Shown here one piece after another: positions 9,954 through 23,375 of a DNA stretch of 64,000 nucleotides. Origin of the DNA: Epiperipatus broadwayi (taxonomy: Eukaryota > Onychophora > Udeonychophora > Euonychophora > Peripatidae); NCBI GenBank assembly GCA_028023455.1, contig JAQFVV010006855.1, positions 229,437 through 293,436 of the forward strand, given 5' to 3'. A program made the position numbers and the translations under genes. The first letter of the stretch is position 1. Each line of letters starts with the position of its first letter. The notes below the pieces were generated by a model. The model was not told where the DNA came from. It did no database searches and worked only from the letters and a program-made list of their open reading frames with translations.

Positions 9954-10250
9954 CCCCATTGCAACTAATTGACATATCCAATATTTGACAATATTCTATT
10001 TTGTGTGGATTACTTTTAAACTTTTAATTTAGTCGTATTTTTTTGTAGTAATTGATTGTCTAATATGTATGAAGTTCCTCGGTATAGAATGTAGCAGGCA
10101 ATTGGGTTTATATGTTTTTCATCTCTATGTGGTAGCTTAATTGATTTAATATTATTAGTAAAAAAAAAAAAAGCCTATCAAATTATTTAATAGCCAATTG
10201 TAAGTAAATTCCTTTTTTTTGTTATTATTTTTGTCCCAGGTATTCGGATA

Positions 10251-11128
10251 TGAAACAATAACTTTCCAAGCCCCTATCATTTCACCATCAAACCTAATGA
10301 CACACTCATCTGTGCTAAGTTTGAACCTATTTAAATGTTAATAAATTAAAAATTTGCTCATGTCTGTATAAACAGTATTACATATTTGCGTGCAAATCAA
10401 TGCTATAATTAGATAGGATTAGGAAAATTATAGCATACTAAATTTATTTAATATTTCTAAAAATGTTCATTATATTATTTAAGTTAAGAGTAAATTATTC
10501 ATTTTGTTGTTTAATATTGTGATTTCGTATGTGGATATATAATCCGTGCTATATAGAAGAAAGACATGATTTTAAAATATGTAAAAGCCATTATCTAAAA
10601 ATAATATTAAATGTTTCTTTAAAAAATTGGTAAAATATTTCTAGTTTTAAATATATTTCAGGGAAAAGTTTCTCAAAAATATATTTAAAAGCTATATTAA
10701 AATATGTTTGTAAATTATTTTAAATATGTTAAAAAGGTTTGCATTTTAAAAAAATGTTAAAAGGTTGTTTTTAAATAAAAAGAGTTTCTATTATATATAA
10801 GATTAAAAATAAAAGCTGGTCAAGTAATTAAAAAGATTTCTGGTTGTAAACAAGTGTCACTAACGACCACATCTGGAATCCGTAAAAAGTAAAACTAGTT
10901 TAAAATTTACTAATTAAAATCTCCTTAGATAAGATTAAGTTATTTTAAAATCTAAATTGGACAATTGTTTGCAACGAAAAATCTTAATTATAATAATAGC
11001 TTATGGAATGTTTCTAACATAAGTTATCTAAGATTGTAAAAATCTGGATTATAAATTGAAAAATATTTAATTAAATTCCTGAGTTTAGTGAGTCTTGAGG
11101 CGATAGATTCCGATAAGGAAAAGATATT
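10251..11128 (+). mobile_element. family-A 3' LTR, U3 part only
   Basis: Reverse complement of the right ends of the solo LTRs at 30982-34069 and 44049-47106. It begins TGAAACAATAACTTTCC and is followed for about 880 bp, ending at GATTCCGATAAGGAAAA just before the point where the solo LTRs carry their TATA box. Family-B LTR sequence starts at about 11129. Confidence 0.8.
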
Positions 11129-12705
11129 GAACCTAATTGAAATTCGATTCAATTGCGTTATCGAAAAAAAGAAATTTACTAAGCTTTTACGTTACATTAA
11201 ACGTAAGGTTTAAATTTGCAATATTATTTAAAAAGAATGTGTGTATCCAAGTATACATACGTTTATATGTAAAACAGATTTTTTAAAAAAATGTTTATCG
11301 ATTTATTTTAAAATAGTTTTCATATACCGCCTGTTTTTAAATCCATTTGATTTAAAAACAAGCTGGCTAGCTAATTGCATTCCTGTTGCTTTTATTTTAA
11401 TTATTGTAAACAATTTTGATTGCGGAGATTTGAGTTTTATGTTGTTGTTTTCATTTCAATAAACCCTGGGTGGAATTCTTAGATAGATTGAGTGGGAGAT
11501 TAATATTTGCCCTGCCTCAGGCATAGAAATTGGACAACAAGTAAAGTGTTTCGCGGGAAATGGAGCATCGTATAAATAGCCCCAAAAATTTGGAGTGTCA
11601 GTTAATTCAGTTTTGAGAGATAGATAAGTGGTTTTCTCACGTGAAAGTTATATCAGTGCAGTCATTTAAATTTCTTAGTTAAAGGACATCAGCTGTTATT
11701 AAATACTTTGCTTGCAAAAATGAAAAATTCTATCCCTGTTAACCACCACTTGAATGGCTTGCTAACTCCACAAAAGATGGATCCCTGACTTCCAAGTTTG
11801 CTCCAGTAATGCCTTGAACACCTAAAAGAAGCCGGAACCTCTCTGCATCTACCGTGCCGCCTAAAGAACCTGAAAATGAACTTAAGTAAAAGTGCGCACT
11901 CTACGTGAACATTGCTTTTACCGAAAGGTAACTATTTTCGTTTTTATTCTTCCCAGGGTAGATTAATTCTCATTAAATCTCCGCTCAATCTAATCATAAA
12001 TATGTCTTCTTAAATCAATATAGCCTCATATCTAATATTTGCGTGTTTTCCAATATTTTATAGTGTGTCTTGGAATCTTAGTTTTAAGCTTCCAATTTGC
12101 TTTCAGTTTTGTTTATTGGAGAGTGACGAATGAGTTTTATCTTTTATGCCTCGCTTTTGTAAATGCTTTAGCAGCCTTGTATATATTTTTTATGCTTACC
12201 TGTAATTATTTAGTATTCAATAATTAATTTTATACTCTATGTTTGCCCTCTTGCTAAACCTCCAAAAATCTTTTGGCTGACGACTTTATTGTCTAATTTT
12301 CTGCAGGTGGAGATTTCGTTTCTACTATCTCCAAAAAGCAGAAATTAGAATTGTGTTTTTCTTTGTAATTTTATAAGTCATCAGCAGGAAGATAAATTTT
12401 ATCCTTTCTTAAATTACAGGTGAGCAATACTTTCGGTCTGCTAGAGTATTTAAACTTTTGATATTTCGTACTCATGTGCACTCTCCGATAGATTTCTTTT
12501 TGTAGTTATTATGTGCTTTAAATTTATCAGAGCGTGTACTCAGAATTTGTTTGTAAGTTTATTTTCTTTTCTTTATTTGCTGGGGCAGACGTAACTTTTT
12601 TTCTAATCATTTACTTATCTTTTATTGGGACCATTAATTATTAATTTTAAAGTAATTTTCGCCAATCGTTTGGCTGGGATTCACCAGTTTTAATTGTTTC
12701 TTCAT
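11129..12705 (+). mobile_element. family-B LTR, truncated
   Basis: Inverted counterpart of 48860-50436. It starts TGAACC and runs about 1.58 kb before the similarity stops; the last ~570 bp of the LTR are absent. A TATA box (TATAAATAGCCCC, near 11571) is conserved in both copies and marks the likely LTR promoter. Short open frames inside (11241-11462, 12039-12227) are not conserved as proteins. Confidence 0.7.
11571..11583 (+). promoter_or_regulatory. family-B LTR TATA box
   Basis: TATAAATAGCCCC; the inverted copy carries TATAAATAACCCC at about 50003-50015 on the minus strand. Conservation between diverged copies supports a promoter role. Confidence 0.55.
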
Positions 12706-13742
12706 TTCAGTTGTGATTACAGGTAATTTTGTTTAAGATTAATGTTTACAATCTAAAATCATCCTACTAATCTATTCTCATAAAGATTTTTGAACAAGTA
12801 ATATAAATAGAATGTTTCTTAACGATGAAATGATTAGTGTAATATTTATAATTGACCTGAACTTTAATTGCAAAAGAAGGTCGCAAACAATGGTAAACCC
12901 AACTGATGATAATTTTTTAGATTACAAATAGCAAATATATCATTCCTTCATTTTTTCAGAGCAAACAATAATTTGAGTCCGTTGTAATGAGAATCCTAAG
13001 ATTGTCGATGTAGTTCAGAATTTTTCCATTCTAACGTTTTCCATTTTCAGTGAAGGAGAACACCTTCCATCTTCATGCTTTTATGATTTAAAACATTTTA
13101 TTCCATAGTGATTCATTTAATTGGGGAAGATCTAAACATATGTACTCCACTAATAGAATTTGATCAACACACACATAAGATCGATAAAGAAGATTAAATT
13201 GGTTTTATCAGTAGTATCATAGAACTTATCCAGTCGATGCGTTATTGATAAACTGCATTTTTTTTGGTGGGGTAACGATTGAGAGGAATATATTTGAGCA
13301 ATTATTTTATACATTAGTTTTGCGTATATAAATATATACACTTGATGGAGAGGTAGGCTGTAACGTAAGATCCATCTCATTTACTTCTGATCTTTAACTT
13401 CTTATAAACTCTCAACTAATAATATCAACCGATATATCTTTAGCATGTCTATATATTAACTAAAACATTGTGCAAAATGATTTCTACTAGTATTCAACCA
13501 AAGTAATTAATACTTATATATCCTCACATTTAAATAATTTATGAAGTATTACGTGTATTTTTATTGATCTGGATAATCGCATAAGTAAATGGTGCAAATA
13601 TATATTACTAACTATAAGTAATATACTTTGAGAATATTTTTTACAATATTTTTCTTAAAAACTAAACTCAGCAAATCCAAATTCATAATTGACTTTCTTT
13701 AGTAATATAAATAATATTTTGTTTAAATTGCATGTTGTTATT
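12706..13742. other. AT-rich spacer
   Basis: No supportable gene between the truncated family-B LTR and the MITE. The minus-strand open frames here (13150-13380, 13655-13855) show no protein character; the second is a by-product of the MITE arm. Confidence 0.5.
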
Positions 13743-14006
13743 AAATTAGTAATGACTGGAAGGTTGCTATTCTTCCACATGCGCCTTACAATTACTTTCA
13801 GACAGCCAATAGCTGTTAAAACAGCGGTCTGAGAAGCGATCAGGCCTAGACACATGACAGAGATTTTTTAACAAGAAAAGAAAAATCTCTGTCATTCGTC
13901 TAGGCCTGATCGCTTCTCAGACCGCTGTTTTAACAGCTATTGGCTGTCTGAAAGTAATTGTAAGGCACATGTGGAAGAATAGCAACCTTCCAGTCATTAC
14001 TAATTT
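13743..14006. mobile_element. foldback MITE
   Basis: Near-perfect inverted arms (about 13743-13867 and 13880-14006), each about 125 bp, with a spacer of only 10-15 bp. Arm ends read AAATTAGTAATGACTGG and CCAGTCATTACTAATTT. There is no coding capacity. The target duplication cannot be fixed because the ends are themselves palindromic. The right arm stops 20 bp from the stop codon of the membrane-protein gene, so it lies in that gene's likely 3' UTR and could fold in its transcript. Confidence 0.85.
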
Positions 14007-14025
14007 AGTAATATAAACTAAAAAA

Positions 14026-15030
14026 TTACGTTTTAAGTGGTTCCATTTCATGAAATGTACCTTGTTCTATTGATGCACGTTGGGGTGCTCCTACATTTTT
14101 TCTTTTTTTATATATAAAAAGACCAAGTACTATTAACAATGATATTACAAGTATAATAATTACTACTATTACAATAGTAATAGTACTATCCTTGTTATTA
14201 GCAGAGGAGTTCTCATATTTTGTTGCTTCTGGAAGCCGAAATGATTTCTCATGTTTAAGTAGGTAATGAGTAAATTCTTTGTGTTGTTCTGTTATTTCTA
14301 CAAAATATGTATAATTTGTACCATTTACATCAAATTTACTCCAACAAATATCAAATGCATTAATTGAATAGGAAATATTTAATTTTTGCATCCACGATTG
14401 ATCATTTCCATACTCCTCTCCCATGTCCTTTCTATACCTATATAAAAGTGTCTTCGAAAAACTATCTACTGAAAATGCAAATGTTGTTAGAAAAAAGTCT
14501 ATTCTAATCCTATAGTTTATTTTGATGCAGAAGGATCGATTAAGAATAGGAATTTTAGGCTCAAATGTAATAGACATATTATTATTGTTATTATCCGATA
14601 ATTTATAGCATTTTATCCAATAGTCAAATGATAACGTAGCATGAGAGCCGTAGCTCTTTCTAGTTGTTGTTGTCACATTAATGTATAAAAAAAGTACTGG
14701 CAAACTAATTGTGGGTTCTTTTAAAATAATGTTATTAACATTTGATTTATCAATGTCAACAATGTAGGACAGTAATGAAGATGATGTTCCAGATACTTTA
14801 CGGCCATCATCTGAAAAAACAAAAACAGAATTGTCTTTATAGCTACTGTCATAAACGTAGGTATCAGTTATTTCTTCATATAAATCACTATTATTAACAG
14901 TTATTGAAATATTATAACAATTATAAAGATGCGTTATTAATTCGCCAGCCATAACAAAATGGTAAAGAATCCACAGTATTAAAGTACAAAGTACACACTT
15001 CATTATTTTTTTATTTTTTTTGCATATCAA
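14026..15030 (-). CDS. type I membrane glycoprotein, unknown function
   Basis: A 334-residue uninterrupted frame. Residues 10-29 form a hydrophobic signal peptide after a Lys-rich start (Met10 is an alternative start). The ectodomain, about 30-282, has four cysteines (38, 141, 168, 229), enough for two disulfides, and nine N-glycosylation sequons (Asn 40, 46, 118, 151, 164, 218, 236, 239, 274), with an Asn run at 147-151. Residues 283-307 are a strong transmembrane helix, followed by YKKRK stop-transfer residues and a short cytosolic tail ending in PLKT. The topology is coherent, which argues for a real gene. No family is recognised. Lack of introns suggests either a single-exon host gene, a retrocopy or a mobile-element envelope-like protein; nothing nearby decides. 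A MITE adjoins the 3' end. Confidence 0.6.
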   Translation of the reverse strand: MICKKNKKIMKCVLCTLILWILYHFVMAGELITHLYNCYNISITVNNSDLYEEITDTYVYDSSYKDNSVFVFSDDGRKVSGTSSSLLSYIVDIDKSNVNNIILKEPTISLPVLFLYINVTTTTRKSYGSHATLSFDYWIKCYKLSDNNNNNMSITFEPKIPILNRSFCIKINYRIRIDFFLTTFAFSVDSFSKTLLYRYRKDMGEEYGNDQSWMQKLNISYSINAFDICWSKFDVNGTNYTYFVEITEQHKEFTHYLLKHEKSFRLPEATKYENSSANNKDSTITIVIVVIIILVISLLIVLGLFIYKKRKNVGAPQRASIEQGTFHEMEPLKT

Positions 15031-16477
15031 TGCAAATCAAATTTTATCCATGAAAATATGGTCTTTAAAGCATTTCTTCTTATTTCAGAGTGATATTCCA
15101 TTGTCTTTTATATATTATCTTTTCCATCAATATATATAAACTTTATATAAGCAAAATTAATATATATATTTCTGACTGAAATAAAATAATTGGACTTTGA
15201 TTGAAAGCGTTATCTTATATAAACGTACCACTGTGATAAGATATAAATCTATCTATATATGTACAAAGATGGAGAAAAAACTTGTTATATAAAACTTCCA
15301 AAGTTTGCTTAGTTTAATTTTTATAATAATAAACAATTAAAATTTATCCATTGTTTGTAAAAGCACACACACACATTCTTTGTTGTTCCGCAGTTCATAA
15401 AAAGTTCGTGTACGGAAATGATTAATCTAGGCCATAATCCATGGACCTTGACCTCCACGATCTGTCACTTCGCCATTGTATCAAATCATTCAGGGTTTTA
15501 ACGATGGTATATTTACAATAAGAATATAAAATATCTAATTAGGCTGTTTTTTTATATTGTAATCAATCTTAGCTTTAATCTACGCCATTAAAAATTATGT
15601 CTTCTTATGGGAGAACAATCTAATATTTTTCTGTAATTGATTTGATTACTTATGTATTAATTTCACATCGCATCTCAGCCGCATGCACTATTTTTCAATA
15701 GTATTGCCTCTACAAGTTGTTTAATTATATTTTTCTTCTTTACGATATCCTGGCGCATGAACTTTTTTCTTAAATATTTAGTGCATAAAGATTTATTTTT
15801 AGATTGTCGTTGGAACAGGACCACAATTAGTTAGTGGGCGGGAGCATAATTGGACATTGCTCACTGGCGCACTACAGACTATGACAGATATATACATAAA
15901 TATAATATATAACATTTTATGAATAAATATACCTTTACTCTGCCTAGAAAAAGACTTTAATGCAAGGATTTGCCATAGTAATCATCATCAATTTATATCG
16001 ATCTTTAAATTTGCGTCTGATTATTCATTTACTACATCTTTAAAAAAAGTGAGAAACTTTTTTTTAAAAAAAAAGTCCACCAATTTCATTCATAGAGACG
16101 GTAGTGGTCATTTTGTAAGACTGATGAGATCATGTGATAGTGACTTTATTTAGGTTACTTTTCTGAAAAATAAAATGGTAATAGTCATACTTAAAATCTA
16201 CAATAGAATTTATTCCTCACACAGTATACATATTATATCTCGTCTATAGAATTAAAATACAATTAATCCACTTTAATTAATTATCAATCAGCGATTTTAC
16301 AGAACCTTCAGTGCTTAAACTTATGGCATATTCAAAATAAAGATAATTTTTATCTTTAAGTAAAATATCCAAACAAAAAAATGCCAGTTTTATTCAGCAC
16401 TACAAGTAGCATACACTATTTATGTAATGGCATTAATTGTTCATACTTCTATACGGAATGTAATAAACTAAACCTTA

Positions 16478-16686
16478 AAAGTAATAAGCGCGCTTATATT
16501 CATTTATAGAGAACCTTGTTATTTCTATAAATTAATTATGGCTTAGCGATTTCGAGAACATAAGGCGTTCTCATATTCATAGTAAAATCCAATATAATAA
16601 TGCCATAAGATCACGAAAGCCTAAACTGTATTTAATTTATAGAAATAACAAACTTCTCTATAGTTGAGTATATGCGCACTTATTAA
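16478..16686. repeat. diverged foldback repeat
   Basis: The left arm, GTAATAAGCGCGCTTATATT through TTGTTATTTCTATAAAT (16480-16533), matches the reverse complement of 16636-16684 with substitutions, and the inner parts also pair loosely. This looks like an old MITE-type element of about 205 bp. Confidence 0.5.
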
Positions 16687-18313
16687 TTTTATTTAATAAT
16701 TAATAATGTAAGATAAAAATGAAAACAGCGAAGCTGTGAACTGTGCTCTATTTTGTTACACAGTCTTTCACATTAATGGAAATACTGTAAAATAGCTAAA
16801 CTTCTATTGATAACAAATGATTAGGATTAAATAAGTATTGTTTATTGAACTGCAAGAGAATTGTACTTTTCAAAACATATGTATAACACAAAGGTTATAT
16901 ATATATATTAATTTACAGAATGTGTGGTAAGAGTGAGACAAAAACTAAAAAAATTAACTTTAAAATAAAATAAATAGCAAATACTCTGAGTAATATTTTA
17001 GTTTTTCACTAACTTTTCTTCTTTATTAAGAATTGAAGTAGACTCCTATTTTTTTTCAAAAAGGTACTCTTTTCCAAGCAGGTTAAATCTGAAGTCTTAT
17101 AAAACTTTTATTTTTAGTAAATATTAAGGAAAATACTGTACATCAAACTCAAGAAGGATAATAAAGTAATATTAAAATATATGTGCTTTCAACATAAACT
17201 GAATATATATATATATATTACAATATCAGCTCAGAGAAAGAAAAATGGTTGCAGAATATTAAAATTTGCAAATTTTAAAAGAATTTTGTTGATTTATTTA
17301 CATTTTTGTTTGTTTACATTTTATTTTGGATAGTTTATTACTGAAATTGTGTAATTAGATATAGCATAGTTTGTGATGAATGGTATATTAATATGTCGTT
17401 TTAAAATGTGTATATTAGCTAATCTATATTCATACAATCAGTTTCATGGTTTAAAATAGTAACAAATGTTATTTTGCCTGTGACAAAAGTATGATGATCA
17501 TAATAGCCATTGTAGCTAAAAGTTATTTTGAAAATATAGATTTCTTATACTGTGCTGCTAATAATAATCAACTTTACATGATTGAAAGTAACTGAACAAA
17601 CGGTTAAAACACCATTCAATTTTAAATCATTAATCTGTAATTTGTTTATGACATATTCAAAATAATAGATGGTTTTGTAAGTGTAGATGGGTAAAAAAAT
17701 AATCATTTAAAACATTATTAAAACTACAGTAACAACTGTATATTGTATTTCTTTATCTAATATTTGATTTAAGTTTACTGTATTTATTATGTAAAATAAA
17801 ATAAAAATGTGCTTAATAAAAAAATAATAGGACTGCAAAAAAATTCAAAATGTTATTGATTAGTAATTATAAAAAATAAAAAAATTTATAATTGGAATTT
17901 TAAAATATACATTACAATAAATTACCTTTTTTTATTTAGCTTTAAAATATGCATTGTGGGCATCTATTTTCCTTCCTGCATTATTTCAATTCAGAAATCA
18001 TAATTCAGGAAATTTTATTCTTTGACCACATAAAAAGAAAACGGGTGTTCAGTAATGAAAAAATATATATATTTGAAATTATAACTAATAAAATGTTTTT
18101 AAATAGTACATTTATCCACAGGATATTATTTTTATTCTTTATTAATATGGTAAGTAAAATATTTACTCATTAATTAACACTTTTTCCATTTAAGCTTTGT
18201 TTTTAGTCTATTATTTTACATTTTAAATTAAAAGTAATAAATTATTATTTTTTCCATAGGGATTCATTATAACTTCTTATTTCATAGGTGATATTTTACT
18301 TTATTCGTTATTT

Positions 18314-18324
18314 GGGGGGGGGGG
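18314..18324. repeat. poly-G run
   Basis: Eleven consecutive G residues in otherwise AT-rich DNA. Confidence 0.95.
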
Positions 18325-18479
18325 AGATCAGTTGTTCATCACTAACCTGGTACACACGCATATATATATATTAAAATTAATTAATTTAATAATACAATAA
18401 TTTAAACAAAAATAATATAAATCAGTATTTAAAATAATATTTTTTTTTTTACAAAGACGACATTAAAATTGATTATATA

Positions 18480-19265
18480 GATGTTTTTAGTTATTGTATT
18501 TTTATGTAACTTTCTTTATTATCCCCTACATATATTTGTTCTGGTAATGGTGGAAAAGAAAGAACTATATTTGTTTAAATATTTTTCTTCATACAATTTT
18601 TAATTACATAAACTTTGAGAAAACTACAATCTTGAAGTACATTTCTTCTGTTAATCAAAATATAATCCAATTCTGCTATACCATCATTTAGATGCTTTCA
18701 TGACCAATTGGTTCAGCATTTTTCCTAAAGAAAGAATTCATAATATGAGTTCTGCTTTTTCTGAAAACTGCACAATGTCTGTGTCGTTTTCCATTTACGT
18801 TATCATAACCAAATTTACCCACAACAATTTCGTCTTTCAATTATTAATCAATTCTAAGATTAATGTCTCAAATGACAATTTAAAAATGTTGCTTGGTCTG
18901 ATCAAATGCTTATTATACATTCATATAAAAATCTTCTACTTCTTTACCACAATGAGAACTTGTTAGAGCATAAAACTGAATAATCTGCATTTGGTATTTA
19001 TCATTAAGTTGAATAATTAATTTGCTGTTCTTACTGACATACCATCAACTTTCATAATAATGTTTTCCCACTTTTCATTAATAACGAAACTTACTCCTTA
19101 TATGTTGGCATTATATGTGCCTTTGTCATACAGTATATGTCTACTTTTTAAATCAATTGTCTCATCTTTTTTTAAAGCTTCACAAAGTCCAATTATGTCC
19201 TTTTAAGGTTAGATAGTTCTAATTCTTGCAATCTTCCCATACTTGAAAGTGATCTGGAGGACAAC
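18480..19265 (-). pseudogene. RTE-type LINE endonuclease remnant
   Basis: The minus strand, read with several stops and frame changes, gives ordered APE-type endonuclease motifs: DIIGLCEALKKDETIDLKS, then a segment ending YNANI, GVSFVINEKW, IIQFYALTSSH (normally QVYAPTSSH), KFGYDNVNGK, MNSFFRK and ELDYILINRR. This order matches the nicking endonuclease of RTE-like LINEs, the family often mislabelled as craniofacial development protein 2-like. The enzyme nicks target DNA to prime reverse transcription. No reverse transcriptase domain follows to the left, so the copy is truncated and dead. Confidence 0.75.
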
Positions 19266-19269
19266 TCTT

Positions 19270-20550
19270 GGCCCATATTCCGCCCTAAGTTTGAAATATA
19301 AAAAAAGTGGTATTCTTCAAACGCAAAAAAAAAAAATACTTTTTGAAAATCAGTAGAAAATATGAATGCAAATATCTTTTATCATTTATTTGAAAAAATC
19401 ATTTTTCTTAATGGCTAATCATGTTTGTATTAATATTTTAAGTAATCCTTGAAAATGTACCCATCATTTTTTCTTTTTTAATTTTTCTACGTGTATATTC
19501 ACTTTCAGCCTGCACTACTTTAACATATTGCAAGAATGATGAATTCAAAAGACAAAAATAATAGGAATGAATGTATCTGCTTCAGATATCTTTCAAGTTC
19601 TCAAGATGACATAAGAGAAGACTGTAATTTGTTTCGAATCACATTTATATATCCACTCAATTTTTATTTTCAGGAATATTTTATTCAATGATATAAACAA
19701 TTATTTTAATCTGATTAACATATCTTATTAGTAAATGTCTAACTTCGAATAAATCGAATTAATTATATAACAATGATTTTGGTGGGTTTTGTCAAACTTA
19801 TTATTATATTGCTTTATTTATATAAAATGCTTATTTTCCTACTTTCTTTCTAATTAAACGTAATCAGTTAAAGCTAATTTCGACGTTACTTTTTGCTTAT
19901 GCATAATTACTCAAAATCTATTTTGAACCTTGATTTTAAATCACCCGCAAATATTAAATCTTATTGGTTTCTTAAAAAAAATATTTTCTAATATAAATAT
20001 TTCATCCTTCAACTTATTGCAGAAATTGGATATATAGATTTACAATATATAATTTGTTTGGCTTTCACTTTTGTAGTTTTGACAATAATTCTCTTTCAAT
20101 TGTTCTATTTGTCTATTTCATGAGTTGTCCTTCCTAAAGTTTCAATCCCATACACTTCTATGTGTTCAGTATTTTCAATCTGATATTTTTTATTTCTAAT
20201 AAAACCTTTGTTAACATACATTTTGAAAAGAATTATTTACATGCAAGTTTTAAAATATATATCTTAGTGTTTATGTATATATTTTCATATTTTTGTATTT
20301 AATTAAATAATATTTAGTTTAACTTTTCAGCTTATTATTTCCATAACTCATATGGATAGAGAACTTTGCTTGATCAAATTTCTTCCATTATCATTTTTGG
20401 GAAATATCTGTTGAAGTTACTAAAGTAATTTACCCCAATCAATATCAATTTTTTTTAACTATTTTTATTTTTTATTATCAAAAATCATTTCATATCTGAT
20501 TGTCCATATTATTTATTAGAGCGAGCGGCAAAAGATTATATTTTGAGGAT
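19270..20550. other. AT-rich spacer
   Basis: No gene, RNA or repeat that can be supported. Confidence 0.5.
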
Positions 20551-20552
20551 GA

Positions 20553-20600
<48 letters not shown>

Positions 20601-20620
20601 TATTATTATTATTATTATTA
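20553..20620. repeat. (AAT)n/(ATT)n palindromic microsatellite
   Basis: An AAT run to about 20600 switches to ATT, making one perfect inverted repeat able to fold on itself. Confidence 0.95.
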
Positions 20621-21692
<1,072 letters not shown>

Positions 21693-22978
21693 CCTACACT
21701 CCCCACACCGCTCATATACATTACATGAGCGAAATGCCCAGGCGCCAGTTCTATTAATGAATAGAACAATATAACAAGATATATAATACAAAAATTATTA
21801 TTGAGACTCTACATTTAAGTTTATGTTCAGCTCAGCACAGTGGGAGGCTATAGGCAGTTCATAAGATATATGATGATAAATAAATGAAAAAAGAAATATT
21901 ACAAAACACTAAATATAATGTAAATCGTTTTATTAATTAATTGTATGATAAAGAATCATGTTTATCGGTACAGTCTATTAAAATATACTTTAAACTTAAT
22001 TTCTTCCTTCATCCAAATATAACATATATCAGCTTGCTATAATTATAATACTAAACAATTCCATGACTTGGCATATTACGATCTAAACATCTACTTTAAT
22101 GCCAATCAAGAAATAAACAATAAGATCTCAGGGAATTTAACAAACACAGTTGAATTAAATAAACTACATTGGCCCATAAGTTATAATTCTAAAGTATGAT
22201 AAAAATGTAATGAAACAAATTGACTAAAATATTCTACCGTGTTTCAATGATAAGATAATGACAGAAATAGGGTATTTTAATTTCATATCATCATCTAACA
22301 AATGTACTAACTTGACAATCTTTCTAATACGTTTATCCAGTAGCAAATGTTCCTTATAATATTTGGATTAAGTAAAAACAATATTGTCAGACACCACCAG
22401 ATGTAATATTATAACTCTAAAATAATATATCTATTTTATGATAGATTTATGAAATATGGGGATGTGGAAATGGAAAACAGGAATGTATACAATAATAACT
22501 CCAGACACAATTTTAAGATTTTAAACAAATCAAATAAATCATTTATTATAATAAAAATAAATTTGGTTTAACATATTTACAATTGGACTACTTGTCCTAC
22601 AGATTTTTAAATTATCAAATAAACTTTAAGCATCAGTTTGGGATTATCCCTATTATCAAAGCAAATTAACAACAAAAACTTAAATATTCTGACTTCAAAC
22701 ACATGCTTTGCTTACATGTTTCATCTACATGACACTAAATAAACAACATGTTATATTATTAACACAAAAAAAAAATACTTTGAGAGGATATTACCATTGA
22801 TTAATAAAATAAATCAAATTAATTATATTTGGCTCTCAACCAAGCAACTTTTTCTAATTGACTAAATAATCACTTTCAATTACGAATACCTTTCATGCAT
22901 AGCAACAAAATCATGTTCATTCTGATGATTTGATGATTTATAACCTTTACTTAAATAAATACACTGTAGTTTAAAATA

Positions 22979-23090
22979 TTTATTTCCCGTTTTAATCTCA
23001 ATAACTTTATACTTCTATTTAAATGAATGTAATGTATTTCAAAACATCTATTTCTCATTTTAATTTCAATAACTCTATACTTTATATACG
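22979..23090. repeat. two-copy ~68 bp tandem repeat
   Basis: The segment from about 22979, ending TCAATAACTTTATACTT, recurs from about 23046 with several substitutions. Confidence 0.6.
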
Positions 23091-23375
23091 CGATATTATT
23101 TATATTACGCGTGTGTGTGCGTGTGTCAAGCAACATTGATAGAAAATAATCTTTTCTACAAATTCTCCATTCATCAAGAAAATATCATACAATTACTTTA
23201 TTTCGGACAAAGTCGTAATTCATCAATAAAATAAGACACTAATATTACATCAAGAATTAATTTAACAATTTATCTGGCCACATATTAATTAACACAGAGC
23301 TATATTTTCATTATTATACAGACTATACGTTATAAGGGAAATCTACTTGAGGAGCAGATAACTCTTACTGAACAC

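Larger units (their letters stand above)
4867..10250 (+). mobile_element. decayed family-A LTR retrotransposon, internal region
   Basis: Internal region between the family-A LTR remnant ending at 4866 and a family-A LTR start at 10251. It carries gag pieces, an aspartic protease and a short extra frame, but no reverse transcriptase, RNase H or integrase. A primer-binding-like segment near 4889-4912 (GCCCAAAATCATGGGGCC) lies 22 nt inside the LTR, the same spacing as in element C. No good polypurine tract precedes 10251. The element is inferred to be non-autonomous and inactive. Confidence 0.7.
15031..18480. other. AT-rich non-coding stretch
   Basis: Long AT-rich DNA with TA-rich runs and no supportable gene. 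The only structure noted is an old foldback repeat at 16478-16686. Short frames (for example 17949-18173) are Ile/Phe-rich and look random. Confidence 0.5.

Noticed and set aside
13655-13855. 66-codon minus-strand frame
   Set aside because: Created by one arm of the foldback MITE; no independent support.
16110-16160. Further hammerhead cores at isolated CTGATGA sites (16120, 36130, 57580)
   Set aside because: No GAAA box at a stem II distance and no stem I pairing. Single heptamers are expected by chance.
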